Assembly (NCBI GenBank): GCA_030442035.1
Contig: JAUJEA010000009.1
Span: 1-64,000 of the forward strand
Direction of reading: 5' to 3'
From: Splendidivirga corallicola
GTDB lineage: Bacteria > Bacteroidota > Bacteroidia > Cytophagales > Cyclobacteriaceae
DNA: 64,000 bases
The notes under the pieces are model-generated. The model made no database searches. It was not told where the DNA came from and worked only from the letters and a program-made list of their open reading frames with translations. The translations under genes and the position numbers were made by a program. Of the stretch, positions 56,801-64,000 are shown one piece after another (the stretch's first letter is position 1; each line of letters starts with the position of its first letter).

Positions 56801-56872
56801 ATGTATGTTGTTAATACTTTATTGTATCGACAGGTGGTGGTCATGTTAAAGTCTAAAAATCTCATTTATTAA
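53810..56872 (+). CDS. Large helical P-loop ATPase, partner of an MscS channel
   Basis: A 1020-residue protein started at the ATG at 53810. The first 650 residues are long charged helices with no known domain (heptad-like stretches such as NEQKNTCHKL excepted) and no signal peptide. A P-loop ATPase follows: Walker A GEKGSGKST at 711-719 and a Walker B-like VIIIENLQ ending at Glu784. The tail (about 915-1020) looks like winged-helix modules (DGLTEEQYAEVANQSLAQARLMLLSLFEDGILVRMDN), as in STAND/AAA-type switch ATPases. The MscS channel gene begins 4 bases after its stop, indicating a coupled operon. An ATP-driven sensor or gate for the channel is inference. Confidence 0.6.
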   Translation: MKVEIRQVKDRTNEIVQSIFLETLIGQLGDHIAFVEKIALTTKENLKKLISLHEKNEVQRSEIISFLKHIRFHKQQIFELVETYLSITTPLDFDQDFHKYSKALNEFIDSLEVEKSDKQLPQRFDATPEDLVLLRIGKSFKRIFFNISQWPINIHNFFLKLFKKPLRPAKDWYHTIPFQRLTNFYYREELSQELIVILSGHKKLLSKTLVKVFRLDSSIDISTIALTSAQKDETNSLTPGSLEDLEIELAGLYELIENFKQGLPEQLATITENIFNRYEDAHEKVGTIELSGRKFREGVINKKHKQLNNAYLKSANGWKNTFFALKDEWELHLELYITYYKNVEQLFQLKQEFEVKITKNILPKLDQLTELLHTSHKTIEKFTGNDPELNDLIQNEQKNTCHKLTSQSCDQTTDVILQQDFPSSVGAFELGIRENVNNLSSKRAIVKTEEFDKEIRSSEIKYVTPYELINFEYFPTFLKVSQKVKKSIVEDLESSQESIRNLTQIVRFNLDSALDILNKEGNENKQASSIALEGLQRAIGKNNETRERIININVIVQDNLKPAIEKLNNGLIELTNTESAFDIEFRVAKARAIEQTVAFRTKIFNFFKNFVPKVIQFAKDQIQSGSNWYDKTLKQYGLTTKPTSISTEISDYLAETKTVIDGLPYVYKRLFNQTALSERNFFEGHESEILKIHNAYNNWQQNRYAPTAIIGEKGSGKSTLINLFLNDLERNFVIVNYQCPLKLYHEDYFMEFLRDIFKNDTLQSIDDAVELIRNQERKQVIIIENLQHMYLKRVEGFICLKMFFELMAKTNHSVFWLVSITQYSWDYLKDTINIPDYFGYLIPVQELGDNQIIDLISRRHQVSGYNLFFEGAQSDVHSKTYKKIENNEGKQLYLKKKYFSCLNGFAKSNISLALLFWLRSVKAIQDDLITIGSLSEIDFSFLNSLPTTKIFALHTLILHDGLTEEQYAEVANQSLAQARLMLLSLFEDGILVRMDNEMYVVNTLLYRQVVVMLKSKNLIY

Positions 56873-56876
56873 CAAA

Positions 56877-57896
56877 ATGCGAATGTCATTGAAGAAATAT
56901 GGTTTGATTTTGTCGGTGCTGATGCTTCTGCATGGCTCTGTATCTGGGCAAAGTCAGCCTGATTCATTGATGGTAGGAGATTCCACGCAGATCGACCTGG
57001 CTGACTCCGATAGCACGCATGTGCTTAAAATATATGTCATATCCGAATCGGATTCGAAAGCTGATAGTGTTTTGCTGAAGCGGGACGAACAGCTTAAAGA
57101 AACTGTGGGCCCACCTGCTTTGAAAGATATTTTTTCGTTTGGTAAAGTTTTTTGGTCGGTAATGATCATTGCAATAGGATATTTGATCATTCGGTTTCTA
57201 ACTAAGATCATGGGAATTCTTGGTGAGAAGAGTACCACTTATAGAATTACCATCAAAGGCCTCATCCCCATTTTAAGAATATTTGGATGGATCACCATTC
57301 TGTATATTATTATTGCTGGAATTTTCAAACCTCCTCAGGCTACCATCATTGCATTTACGGCTTCATTGGGTGTTGCTGTTGCATTTGCCTCTCAGGATAT
57401 TCTAAAAAATATTTTTGGAGGTATTGTGATATTGTTTGATCGACCGTTTTCAGTAGGTGACAAAATCCAAGTGGGGGAGCATTATGGAGAAGTTTTGGAA
57501 ATAGGATTAAGGTCTATAAGGATCGTCACAGCTGATGATTCTTTGATTACAGTGCCAAATGCGGAACTCATCAATCAATCCGTATCCAATTCAAACACCG
57601 GGGAACCTAACTGCCAGGTAGTGGCTGAAATATATTTGCCCATAACGGTTGATACGGCAAGGGCCAGGCAAATTGCTATTGAATCAGCGCAAGTGTCTAA
57701 ATATATTTATCTGAAAAAGCCAATAGCTGTTATTTTTGTCAATGAAGTAAAAGAAAGGCGATCTTATCTTAAAATGAGGTTAAAAGCTTATGTGATGGAT
57801 ATCCGTTACGAATTTGCCTTCAAAAGTGATATGACTGAAATTGTAGTCAAAGAGCTGTTGGATCAAAAAATTATAAAGCCTGAAGATGTAAAATGA
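56877..57896 (+). CDS. MscS-family mechanosensitive channel
   Basis: A 339-residue inner-membrane channel. A cleavable signal peptide (1-24) and an acidic periplasmic stretch of about 65 residues precede three membrane helices (about 93-112, 131-151 and 157-188). The pore helix AFTASLGVAVAFASQDILKNIFGGIVILF has the Gly/Ala packing of MscS TM3. The beta domain is conserved (VGDKIQVGEHYGEVLEIGLRSIRIVTADDSLITVPNAELIN), with a C-terminal alpha/beta vestibule. MscS channels release solutes upon membrane tension. The gene is 4 bases downstream of the large ATPase gene, so the two are probably made together. Confidence 0.9.
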   Translation: MRMSLKKYGLILSVLMLLHGSVSGQSQPDSLMVGDSTQIDLADSDSTHVLKIYVISESDSKADSVLLKRDEQLKETVGPPALKDIFSFGKVFWSVMIIAIGYLIIRFLTKIMGILGEKSTTYRITIKGLIPILRIFGWITILYIIIAGIFKPPQATIIAFTASLGVAVAFASQDILKNIFGGIVILFDRPFSVGDKIQVGEHYGEVLEIGLRSIRIVTADDSLITVPNAELINQSVSNSNTGEPNCQVVAEIYLPITVDTARARQIAIESAQVSKYIYLKKPIAVIFVNEVKERRSYLKMRLKAYVMDIRYEFAFKSDMTEIVVKELLDQKIIKPEDVK

Positions 57897-58151
57897 ACCC
57901 TGTGCACTTTTAGGGAAAAGTCCCATTCAGGACAAAGCCATTTCTGGTTATTTTTTAAGATATTCAGATTCCATGGCTGTTAAAAATCTCATACAAATTC
58001 ACCCATTTTGGGGTATTTGTGATTGACAATTCAATATCGCTGAAGCTAAGCATGTGAAAATGTGGACATTTGCCTATATTTAGCTAGATTAGCCCTCCTG
58101 CATTACTCAAGGAAGTGAACTTTATGATTTCAGTTGATTAACCTAAATTTT

Positions 58152-58919
58152 ATGAATGGATCAGCTTTTGGATACTTTTTTGTCCTGATCAATATCACTT
58201 TACTACCTAATATTTCAGCTCAGAGTGGAAAAGAGCAAACACATGATTTTTTAGTTGGATCCTCTCTCGAAACAACTTTTGAGGCCTACGAGGAGAAAGT
58301 AGGCAGAGGTGCTCATATTTTTAATGGCCATGAATATGTGCCGCTCAAAGGAATGATTATTATTGGCCATGAATTCTTTTTAACTGAATATCTGGAGCCA
58401 GGTGATATTGTTTACGAAGGAAATTTTTACCGCGATATTGAAATGCTTTATGATTGTCACAAAGATGAGATTCTGATCGCTCATTATAGTCAGAGAGGGC
58501 GTCTGGTCAAGATCCGGATCAATAAAGATAAAGTTGAGGAATTCCGGTTTATGGGACATTATTTTAAACATTTGCGAGATAAAAATGTGGCGACCTTAAA
58601 TTTTCCAGGCTCAGGATTTTATGATCTCCTGTACGATAATGGCAAGAATGGAACCAGGCTACTGGTGAAAAGGATAAAGGGTTTTCAGGATAGGATAGAA
58701 GAAAAAAAATTGATTGGAGAGTTTGAGCAGAAAGATAGATTTTATATCATCAAGAATAATACTTATGAGCGAGTCAGAAAGAAGAAGTCATTGCTCAAGG
58801 TTTTTGAGGATAAAAAGAAAGAAATAAAATCTTATGTAAAAAAGCAAAAACTTGATTTCAAGAGAGATCAGGAGAATGCAATTTTACAGATTGTTAAATT
58901 TTATGATCAGAGTTTTTAA
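58152..58919 (+). CDS. Secreted protein of unknown function before a TonB receptor
   Basis: A 255-residue exported protein, started at the ATG at 58152 where a signal peptide begins (ending NISAQ). The mature part is rich in charged and aromatic residues with beta-prone segments (EYVPLKGMIIIGHEFFLTEYLEPGDIVYEG) and a lysine-rich C-terminal helix (about 215-245). I recognise no family. It lies 7 bases before the TonB-dependent receptor gene, so it is likely co-transcribed and may assist substrate capture. No FecR or ECF sigma gene is adjacent although the receptor has an STN domain. Confidence 0.6.
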   Translation: MNGSAFGYFFVLINITLLPNISAQSGKEQTHDFLVGSSLETTFEAYEEKVGRGAHIFNGHEYVPLKGMIIIGHEFFLTEYLEPGDIVYEGNFYRDIEMLYDCHKDEILIAHYSQRGRLVKIRINKDKVEEFRFMGHYFKHLRDKNVATLNFPGSGFYDLLYDNGKNGTRLLVKRIKGFQDRIEEKKLIGEFEQKDRFYIIKNNTYERVRKKKSLLKVFEDKKKEIKSYVKKQKLDFKRDQENAILQIVKFYDQSF

Positions 58920-58926
58920 CCTTGAG

Positions 58927-61698
58927 ATGAGCAATATTTTTAGATTTCTCGGAGTCCTGATATTATTTACCAACACAATTGTTTTTGGACAAAACCAGCC
59001 AAAGAATATCAATGCTGATTTTTCTAATGTCACAGTTACCAATTTTGTTGAGCATATTGCGAAATCTGTACCTTATCAATTTTTTTATGATTCGAGGGCC
59101 ACAGATACTTTAAAGATAACTGTCAAAGGTGTCTATCCTTCATTAAGATCTTTACTTGAAAAGGCTTTTGAGCAAACAGATTTGGAATTTGCCATAACGC
59201 CAAAGAATAAGGTGATTATTACCCAAAATATTGCTATAAAAACCGAACTGCCTCTGGGATTTTTCGATATTGGAAATTATCAAGAGGAAAAAATTGATGT
59301 GGTCTCTTTCAATTTTGAGCAGCAGGAAAAGGAAGAAAAACTACAATTTGCTGTTGAAAATAAACTTTTTAATATTGGTAGAAAAACTTCTTCGATTACA
59401 TCCGGTAGTGCCAACCTTGCAGGACATGTACGAGATGCCAATTCAGGTGAGGCTGTTGTGGGTGCCGTGGTTTATGTTCTCAATCCAACAATAAGTGTAA
59501 CTACGGATCAATTTGGATATTACAGCATAACATTGCCAAAGGGAAGGCATGAACTAAAAATAAAGTACTTTGGAATGAAAGAGACCCAAAGACAAATCAT
59601 GCTTTACGATGATGGGAAATTGAACATCAATCTTTATGAGGACGTCATTGCCTTAAAAGCTGTAGTAATAGAGGCAGACAAAGATCTTAATATTTCCAGT
59701 AATCAAATGGGGCTAAATAAACTGGATATGGCCACCCTGAAGCAAGTACCAACAGTACTGGGTGAAAGGGACGTCGTAAAAATTGCATTAACGCTACCCG
59801 GTGTACAAAGTGTGGGGGAAGGTGCCTCAGGGTTCAATGTTCGTGGGGGTGCAGTTGATCAAAATCTGGTAACAATCAATAATGCCGCTGTATATAATAG
59901 TGCTCATTTCTTTGGTTTCTTTTCCGTGTTTAATCCGGATGTTATCAAAAGTGTTGATCTGTATAAAAGCGGGATTCCCGCTCAATATGGTGGAAGGATC
60001 TCTTCCATATTCAATGTAAAAACTCGAGATGGCAATAAAAAAAATTTCACTGGTGCTGGTGGCATAAGCCCTATTACTGGGAGATTTACACTAGAAGGAC
60101 CTATTGTGAAGGATCAGACCTCATTCATATTGGGTTTGCGTAGTACCTATTCAAATTGGTTAATAAGGCAAGTGCCAGATGCAAATATTAAGAATAGTAA
60201 AGCTTTTTTTCATGATATCAGTGGAAAGATAAGCCATAAACTTGGTGAAAAGGATGACATTTATCTTTCTACCTATTATTCAAAGGATGGCTTTAAATTG
60301 TTTTCTGATTCTGTGTATAGATATAAGAATTTCAATACCTCTCTGCAATGGAAGCATATCTTTAACAATCAGTTCTATGCTGTTCTCGGTGCTATATACA
60401 GTGACTATAACTATAGCCTTAGCAACGAATCAAATGCTCTTAGCGCTTTTAATCTAAGTTATGGAATAAAGGATACGAATTTTAAATTGGATTTCAGTTA
60501 TTTCCCGAAGTCCGAACATAAGATCGATTTTGGTATAAGTTCAATTTATTATCAACTGAAACCGGGTGACTATAGTACTTTGGGAGATTCATCAGTTATT
60601 ATACCGGTGCATCTGGAACCTGAAAAAGGGATTGAAAGTGCCATCTATGCAGGAAACGAGATAGACCTTAACAAGCGATTGAAGGTTTACTTTGGATTGA
60701 GATATTCTCTCTATCAATATTTAGGCCCACAAACAGATTTCATTTATCCCAAGAACCTGCCAAGAACTATTTCTAATATCACCGATACGGTGTTCTATGA
60801 TAAAAATGACATCATTAAAACATATCATGGTCCGGAATACAGAGCGTCAGCCAGATTTAATCTGAACAGTAATAGTTCCATAAAGTTCAGTTTCAATAGA
60901 ATGAGGCAATATATTCATATGCTCTCCAATACAGCCGCCGTTTCACCTACAGATACCTGGAAACTTAGTGATAGTCATCTACGTCCTCAGGTTGGCGATC
61001 AGATATCATTAGGGTATTACCGGAACTTTCAGAAATACCCTGTTGAATTATCAGTGGAAGCATATTATAAAAAGATCAAGGATATTGTGGATTTCAAAGG
61101 TGGCGCTAAGTTATTGTTGAATGAACATATAGAAACAGACCTGATCAATGGTGAGGGTAAAGCTTATGGAATTGAATTTTTGCTAAAAAGGAAGCATGGG
61201 AAGTTAAATGGATGGATCAGCTATACCTATGCCAGAACATTTATAAGGTCGGTTGAAGGGATTCCCGAAGAAGAAATAAACGGGGGAGAATTTTTTAACG
61301 CAAACTATGATAAACCACATAGCCTGAACATTATTGCCAATTATAAGATTAACCGAAGACTGGATTTTTCGGCGAATTTAGTTTATTCTACAGGTAGGCC
61401 TGTTACATTCCCGGTTTCCAAATACTTTTTAGGAGAAACAGAACGTATCTATTATTCCAACAGAAACGAATTCCGTGTGCCGGATTACATTCGATTAGAT
61501 CTTTCAATGCAAGTGGAAGGAAACCACAAGGTAGAAAAACCAATGCATAGTTCCTGGTCATTTTCTCTTTACAATGTTCTGGGACGCAAAAATGTTTATT
61601 CGATTTATTTTCAATCACAAGGAAGCAGAGTTAAAGGATATAAATTGTCAGTATTTGGGTCTGCCATTCCAACTGTAACCTATAATTTTCGATTTTAA
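58927..61698 (+). CDS. STN-type TonB-dependent outer-membrane receptor
   Basis: A 923-residue outer-membrane receptor, started at the ATG at 58927 where the signal peptide MSNIFRFLGVLILF... begins. An STN domain (about 25-105) is followed by a carboxypeptidase-like regulatory domain (about 168-255, GHVRDANSGEAVVGAVVYVLNP), a TonB plug (about 280-370, FNVRGGAVDQNLVTINNAAVYN) and a 22-strand barrel ending in YNFRF. STN domains usually signal to FecR-type anti-sigma factors, but none is nearby. The ligand is unknown. The next gene starts on the last base of its stop codon (TAATG), and the operon goes on to DUF4249 and MG2-like genes, a common Bacteroidota arrangement. Confidence 0.88.
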   Translation: MSNIFRFLGVLILFTNTIVFGQNQPKNINADFSNVTVTNFVEHIAKSVPYQFFYDSRATDTLKITVKGVYPSLRSLLEKAFEQTDLEFAITPKNKVIITQNIAIKTELPLGFFDIGNYQEEKIDVVSFNFEQQEKEEKLQFAVENKLFNIGRKTSSITSGSANLAGHVRDANSGEAVVGAVVYVLNPTISVTTDQFGYYSITLPKGRHELKIKYFGMKETQRQIMLYDDGKLNINLYEDVIALKAVVIEADKDLNISSNQMGLNKLDMATLKQVPTVLGERDVVKIALTLPGVQSVGEGASGFNVRGGAVDQNLVTINNAAVYNSAHFFGFFSVFNPDVIKSVDLYKSGIPAQYGGRISSIFNVKTRDGNKKNFTGAGGISPITGRFTLEGPIVKDQTSFILGLRSTYSNWLIRQVPDANIKNSKAFFHDISGKISHKLGEKDDIYLSTYYSKDGFKLFSDSVYRYKNFNTSLQWKHIFNNQFYAVLGAIYSDYNYSLSNESNALSAFNLSYGIKDTNFKLDFSYFPKSEHKIDFGISSIYYQLKPGDYSTLGDSSVIIPVHLEPEKGIESAIYAGNEIDLNKRLKVYFGLRYSLYQYLGPQTDFIYPKNLPRTISNITDTVFYDKNDIIKTYHGPEYRASARFNLNSNSSIKFSFNRMRQYIHMLSNTAAVSPTDTWKLSDSHLRPQVGDQISLGYYRNFQKYPVELSVEAYYKKIKDIVDFKGGAKLLLNEHIETDLINGEGKAYGIEFLLKRKHGKLNGWISYTYARTFIRSVEGIPEEEINGGEFFNANYDKPHSLNIIANYKINRRLDFSANLVYSTGRPVTFPVSKYFLGETERIYYSNRNEFRVPDYIRLDLSMQVEGNHKVEKPMHSSWSFSLYNVLGRKNVYSIYFQSQGSRVKGYKLSVFGSAIPTVTYNFRF

Positions 61699-62876
61699 TG
61701 AACGGATTACTTAATAAAGTTGGTTGTTTGCTCCTAGTTTCTTTTGGTTTATTAGGCTGTGTTGAAGAATTCAAGCTGCCAAGAGGTAGTTATCAAAATG
61801 TGTTAGTGGTAGATGCAATGATTACTGATGATGGACAACCTCAGGTCATTAAACTAAGTAGAACTCACCGTTTGGACACCAACCGGATAATCGTGGAATC
61901 AGGAGCTGAGGTCAGTATTATTGATAATGAAGAAAACGGCTATCAATTTCTGGAACTTGAGCCAGGACAATATTTTTCCAACATAAATAATTTTGTGCCT
62001 AAAGCGGGGCAAACCTATATGTTGCAAATTAGAACGACGGATGGAGGATTTTATCAATCCGCACCTGTTTTAATGAGAACTACTCCGGAAATTGAATCAA
62101 TAAACTATGCTTTAGACAGTCGTCCAACGAATGAACCTGGTGTATTTCAAGGAGGCCTACAAATTTCTGTCAACACAGATGATCCTGATGGCAAAACAGC
62201 AAATTACTTATGGAAGTGGGAAGATGTTTGGGAGATACACAGTGCTTTCGACTCTCAATTGGAATATGATGCAGAGACAGATACTCTTTTCCGGAGAGAA
62301 GAAATGGTTTTCAAATGTTGGAAAAATTCAAAATCAAGGGAAATTCTACTTGCAACTTCGAGCAACCTTAGTTCTACCAAAATTGTTGATTTTCCCCTGA
62401 AATTCGTTCCCTTCAATGAGCCCATTTTAAGAATAAAATACAGCATACTTGTAAAACAATTTTCATTGAGTGAAGAAAGCTTTACATTCTGGGAACATTT
62501 AAAAAGTACCAATGAGACAGTTGGCTCTCTATTCGATGCTCAGCCCTTCTCTGTTACTGGAAACATTAAAAATGTAAACGACCCAAATGAACCTGTTTTA
62601 GGCTATTTCGATGCCGCGGAACTTAAGCAAAAAAGAATCTTTATTCCGAGAAGTGATTTGCCAGAGGATGTTTTTATTCGTTCAGAGTTCGGATGGTGCG
62701 GTCAAACTATTGAAAATGTCCCAAGGGATTCATTGAGCGATTATGGAAGCTATCTTATCATTCAGGAGACGTTTGATGAAAATGCCTTTAGATTTAGATA
62801 TGACATAGCACCAGCGGCCTGTATTGATTGTCGATTGCAACATGCGGTTAATACAAAACCTGATTTCTGGGAGTAG
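61698..62876 (+). CDS. DUF4249 lipoprotein
   Basis: A 392-residue lipoprotein with lipobox LLGC (Cys21) followed by VEEFKLPRG, the usual DUF4249 opening (Cys-x-E-E/P-F). A beta-sandwich N-terminal region (LVVDAMITDDGQPQVIKLSRT) and a Cys-rich end (CGQT, then PAACIDCRLQ) are also typical of the family. DUF4249 proteins accompany TonB receptors much as SusD proteins do and are thought to be surface-exposed partners, but their role is not proven. The ATG overlaps the receptor stop by one base. Confidence 0.85.
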   Translation: MNGLLNKVGCLLLVSFGLLGCVEEFKLPRGSYQNVLVVDAMITDDGQPQVIKLSRTHRLDTNRIIVESGAEVSIIDNEENGYQFLELEPGQYFSNINNFVPKAGQTYMLQIRTTDGGFYQSAPVLMRTTPEIESINYALDSRPTNEPGVFQGGLQISVNTDDPDGKTANYLWKWEDVWEIHSAFDSQLEYDAETDTLFRREEMVFKCWKNSKSREILLATSSNLSSTKIVDFPLKFVPFNEPILRIKYSILVKQFSLSEESFTFWEHLKSTNETVGSLFDAQPFSVTGNIKNVNDPNEPVLGYFDAAELKQKRIFIPRSDLPEDVFIRSEFGWCGQTIENVPRDSLSDYGSYLIIQETFDENAFRFRYDIAPAACIDCRLQHAVNTKPDFWE

Positions 62877-62880
62877 AAAT

Positions 62881-64000
62881 ATGAATTATATCAAAACACA
62901 TATCACTTTTTTATATGTTGGTCTTATATGGATTATCAGTGCCACCACATACACTCACGGATGGTCACAGGATCTATCAGAGCTTTCGGATTTAACGGAA
63001 GATTATTTGAAGAGATCACCCAGAGAAAAACTTTTTTTACATGTCTCCAAACCATATTTTTTTACAGGAGAGAATGTATGGTTCAAGGCCTATTATTTCT
63101 CGTCAAAAGAGCATCAGTCTATAGGTTTGAGCAAAATTGCCTATGTTGAATTAATTAACAAAGTCAATGAGCCGGTTTATCAGGGCAAGATCAAATTGGA
63201 CTCAACAGGTGGTAAAGGCTCATTTCTTATCCCAATAACCCTGGAATCCGGCGAGTATAAGTTAAGGGCTTATACCAATTGGATGAAGAATTTTGATCCG
63301 GCACTTTTTTTTAGTCAGCGGGTCACTATCATTAATCCTTTCAAAAGGCTTGGTTTAGAAGCCCCGGCTGATAGCTCCTATCATGAATTTAAGCTATTCC
63401 CTGAGGGAGGTCATTTGGTACAGGGTATAAAAAACAGAGTGGCCTTTAAGTTCACAAGTTTTAAAGGTGTAGGCTCTCCTTTTAAAGGCGTTGTTATCGA
63501 TGATTTAGCAGATACAGTAATTCACTTTCAGCCTTTCAAATTTGGAATGGGACATTTCTTGTTTACCCCAAGCCCTGAAAGGTCATATCGTGTGATTGTT
63601 AAAGATGAGGCTGGTCGCATATATTTTCATGAAGTTCCTAGAATTTGGGATAGTGGCTTTGTTATGCAAACAAATCAAATGACAAATATTCATAAGGTAG
63701 TTGCAGCGTATGCAGGAAATACCAGTATGAATGGTAAAACTGTTTATTTGCTGGGAATATCTCAAAACAAGTTGCTGGTTAGGCAAGAAGCAACAGTTCA
63801 AAGTGATAGTGCAGTTTTTACAATCAAGAACAGTGATCTTGGAATTGGAATTAATCAATTCACATTATTTGACCCCAATGGTCAACCAATAAGCGAACGG
63901 CTTATTTTTAATTATCCTGAGAATAAACTTAAAATCAATTTCGCTGTAAGTGCCACTTCTACTTCAACCAGAGAAGCGTTAGCCATCGACATTACAACAA
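62881..64000 (+). CDS. MG2-like secreted protein (partial, runs off the window)
   Basis: At least 373 codons are open from the ATG at 62881 to the end of the window. The product begins with a signal peptide (ending THGWSQ) and continues EKLFLHVSKPYFFTGENVWFKAYYF, which is the MG2-domain pattern of alpha-2-macroglobulin-like and related Bacteroidota proteins. EGGHLVQGIKNRVAFKF follows around residue 178. In this genome context (TonB receptor, DUF4249, MG2-like protein) such proteins often carry a C-terminal plug or barrel-like part, but that section is not in view. It starts 4 bases after the DUF4249 stop. Confidence 0.75.
   Translation, partial: MNYIKTHITFLYVGLIWIISATTYTHGWSQDLSELSDLTEDYLKRSPREKLFLHVSKPYFFTGENVWFKAYYFSSKEHQSIGLSKIAYVELINKVNEPVYQGKIKLDSTGGKGSFLIPITLESGEYKLRAYTNWMKNFDPALFFSQRVTIINPFKRLGLEAPADSSYHEFKLFPEGGHLVQGIKNRVAFKFTSFKGVGSPFKGVVIDDLADTVIHFQPFKFGMGHFLFTPSPERSYRVIVKDEAGRIYFHEVPRIWDSGFVMQTNQMTNIHKVVAAYAGNTSMNGKTVYLLGISQNKLLVRQEATVQSDSAVFTIKNSDLGIGINQFTLFDPNGQPISERLIFNYPENKLKINFAVSATSTSTREALAIDITT

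Noticed and set aside
57901-57925. Short hairpins after the MscS gene
   Set aside because: The stems are 4 to 6 bp and are not followed by a T-run, so a terminator is not supported.
63583-63858. 91-codon minus-strand frame near the end of the window
   Set aside because: It lies wholly inside the open MG2-like coding frame on the plus strand, which has a signal peptide and family motifs.

Overview
The window reads as chromosomal DNA of a Bacteroidota bacterium, most likely a Cytophagales-type organism. Supporting signs are low-GC coding DNA, type IX secretion (T9SS) C-terminal sorting domains on three large secreted proteins, an STN/TonB-dependent receptor followed by a DUF4249 lipoprotein, Wza/Wzc-type exopolysaccharide genes, LytTR regulators, and a promoter of the TTTG-N20-TAnnTTTG type. 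I see no rRNA, tRNA, CRISPR array, transposase or phage gene.

Layout. 1-8.8 kb: two outer-membrane barrel proteins, a DUF5723 protein, an S37-type lipoprotein peptidase, an ahpC-ahpD peroxide-defence pair and uvrB. 9-16.3 kb: a small secreted protein with an ECF sigma factor and a membrane anti-sigma-like protein, facing a two-gene operon for exported TPR-CHAT and M48-TPR proteases; then a small LES-type lipoprotein. 16.4-24.1 kb: a TPR histidine kinase, a LytTR response regulator and a LytTR-only protein, with four DNA repeats at an exact 21-bp period between the two LytTR genes, followed by envelope proteins (barrel, beta-helix, T9SS cargo, CsgG-like). 24.3-35 kb (minus strand): a long gene run from glycosyltransferase, rfbC, Wza and Wzc tyrosine kinase to CpsB-type phosphatase, epimerase, TPR protein, phosphosulfolactate synthase, DUF368 and aroE.

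35-44 kb: hflX, then a lipoprotein that is a stand-alone version of the prodomain of the next gene, a 1294-residue M12B-like T9SS metalloprotease, then polA. 44-49.2 kb: two tandem paralogous Cache-HAMP-GAF membrane sensors with no output enzyme. 49.2-51.2 kb (minus): an NrtS-like membrane protein, a 53-residue ORF ending in GCGG, and an aldehyde dehydrogenase. 51.5-53.6 kb: a T9SS subtilisin/sedolisin-like protease in which Glu appears to replace the catalytic His. 53.8-57.9 kb: a large P-loop ATPase coupled to an MscS channel. 58.1-64 kb: a secreted protein, TonB-dependent receptor, DUF4249 lipoprotein and a partial MG2-like protein running off the window.

How the genes work together. Most of the window serves the cell envelope: surface polysaccharide export and its tyrosine phosphorylation cycle, secreted proteases, and signalling to outer-membrane proteins. 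The best candidates for undescribed biology are the ATPase-MscS pair, the LytTR repeat array, the free prodomain beside its protease, and the GCGG micro-ORF. All functional links beyond family assignment are inference from sequence and gene order.
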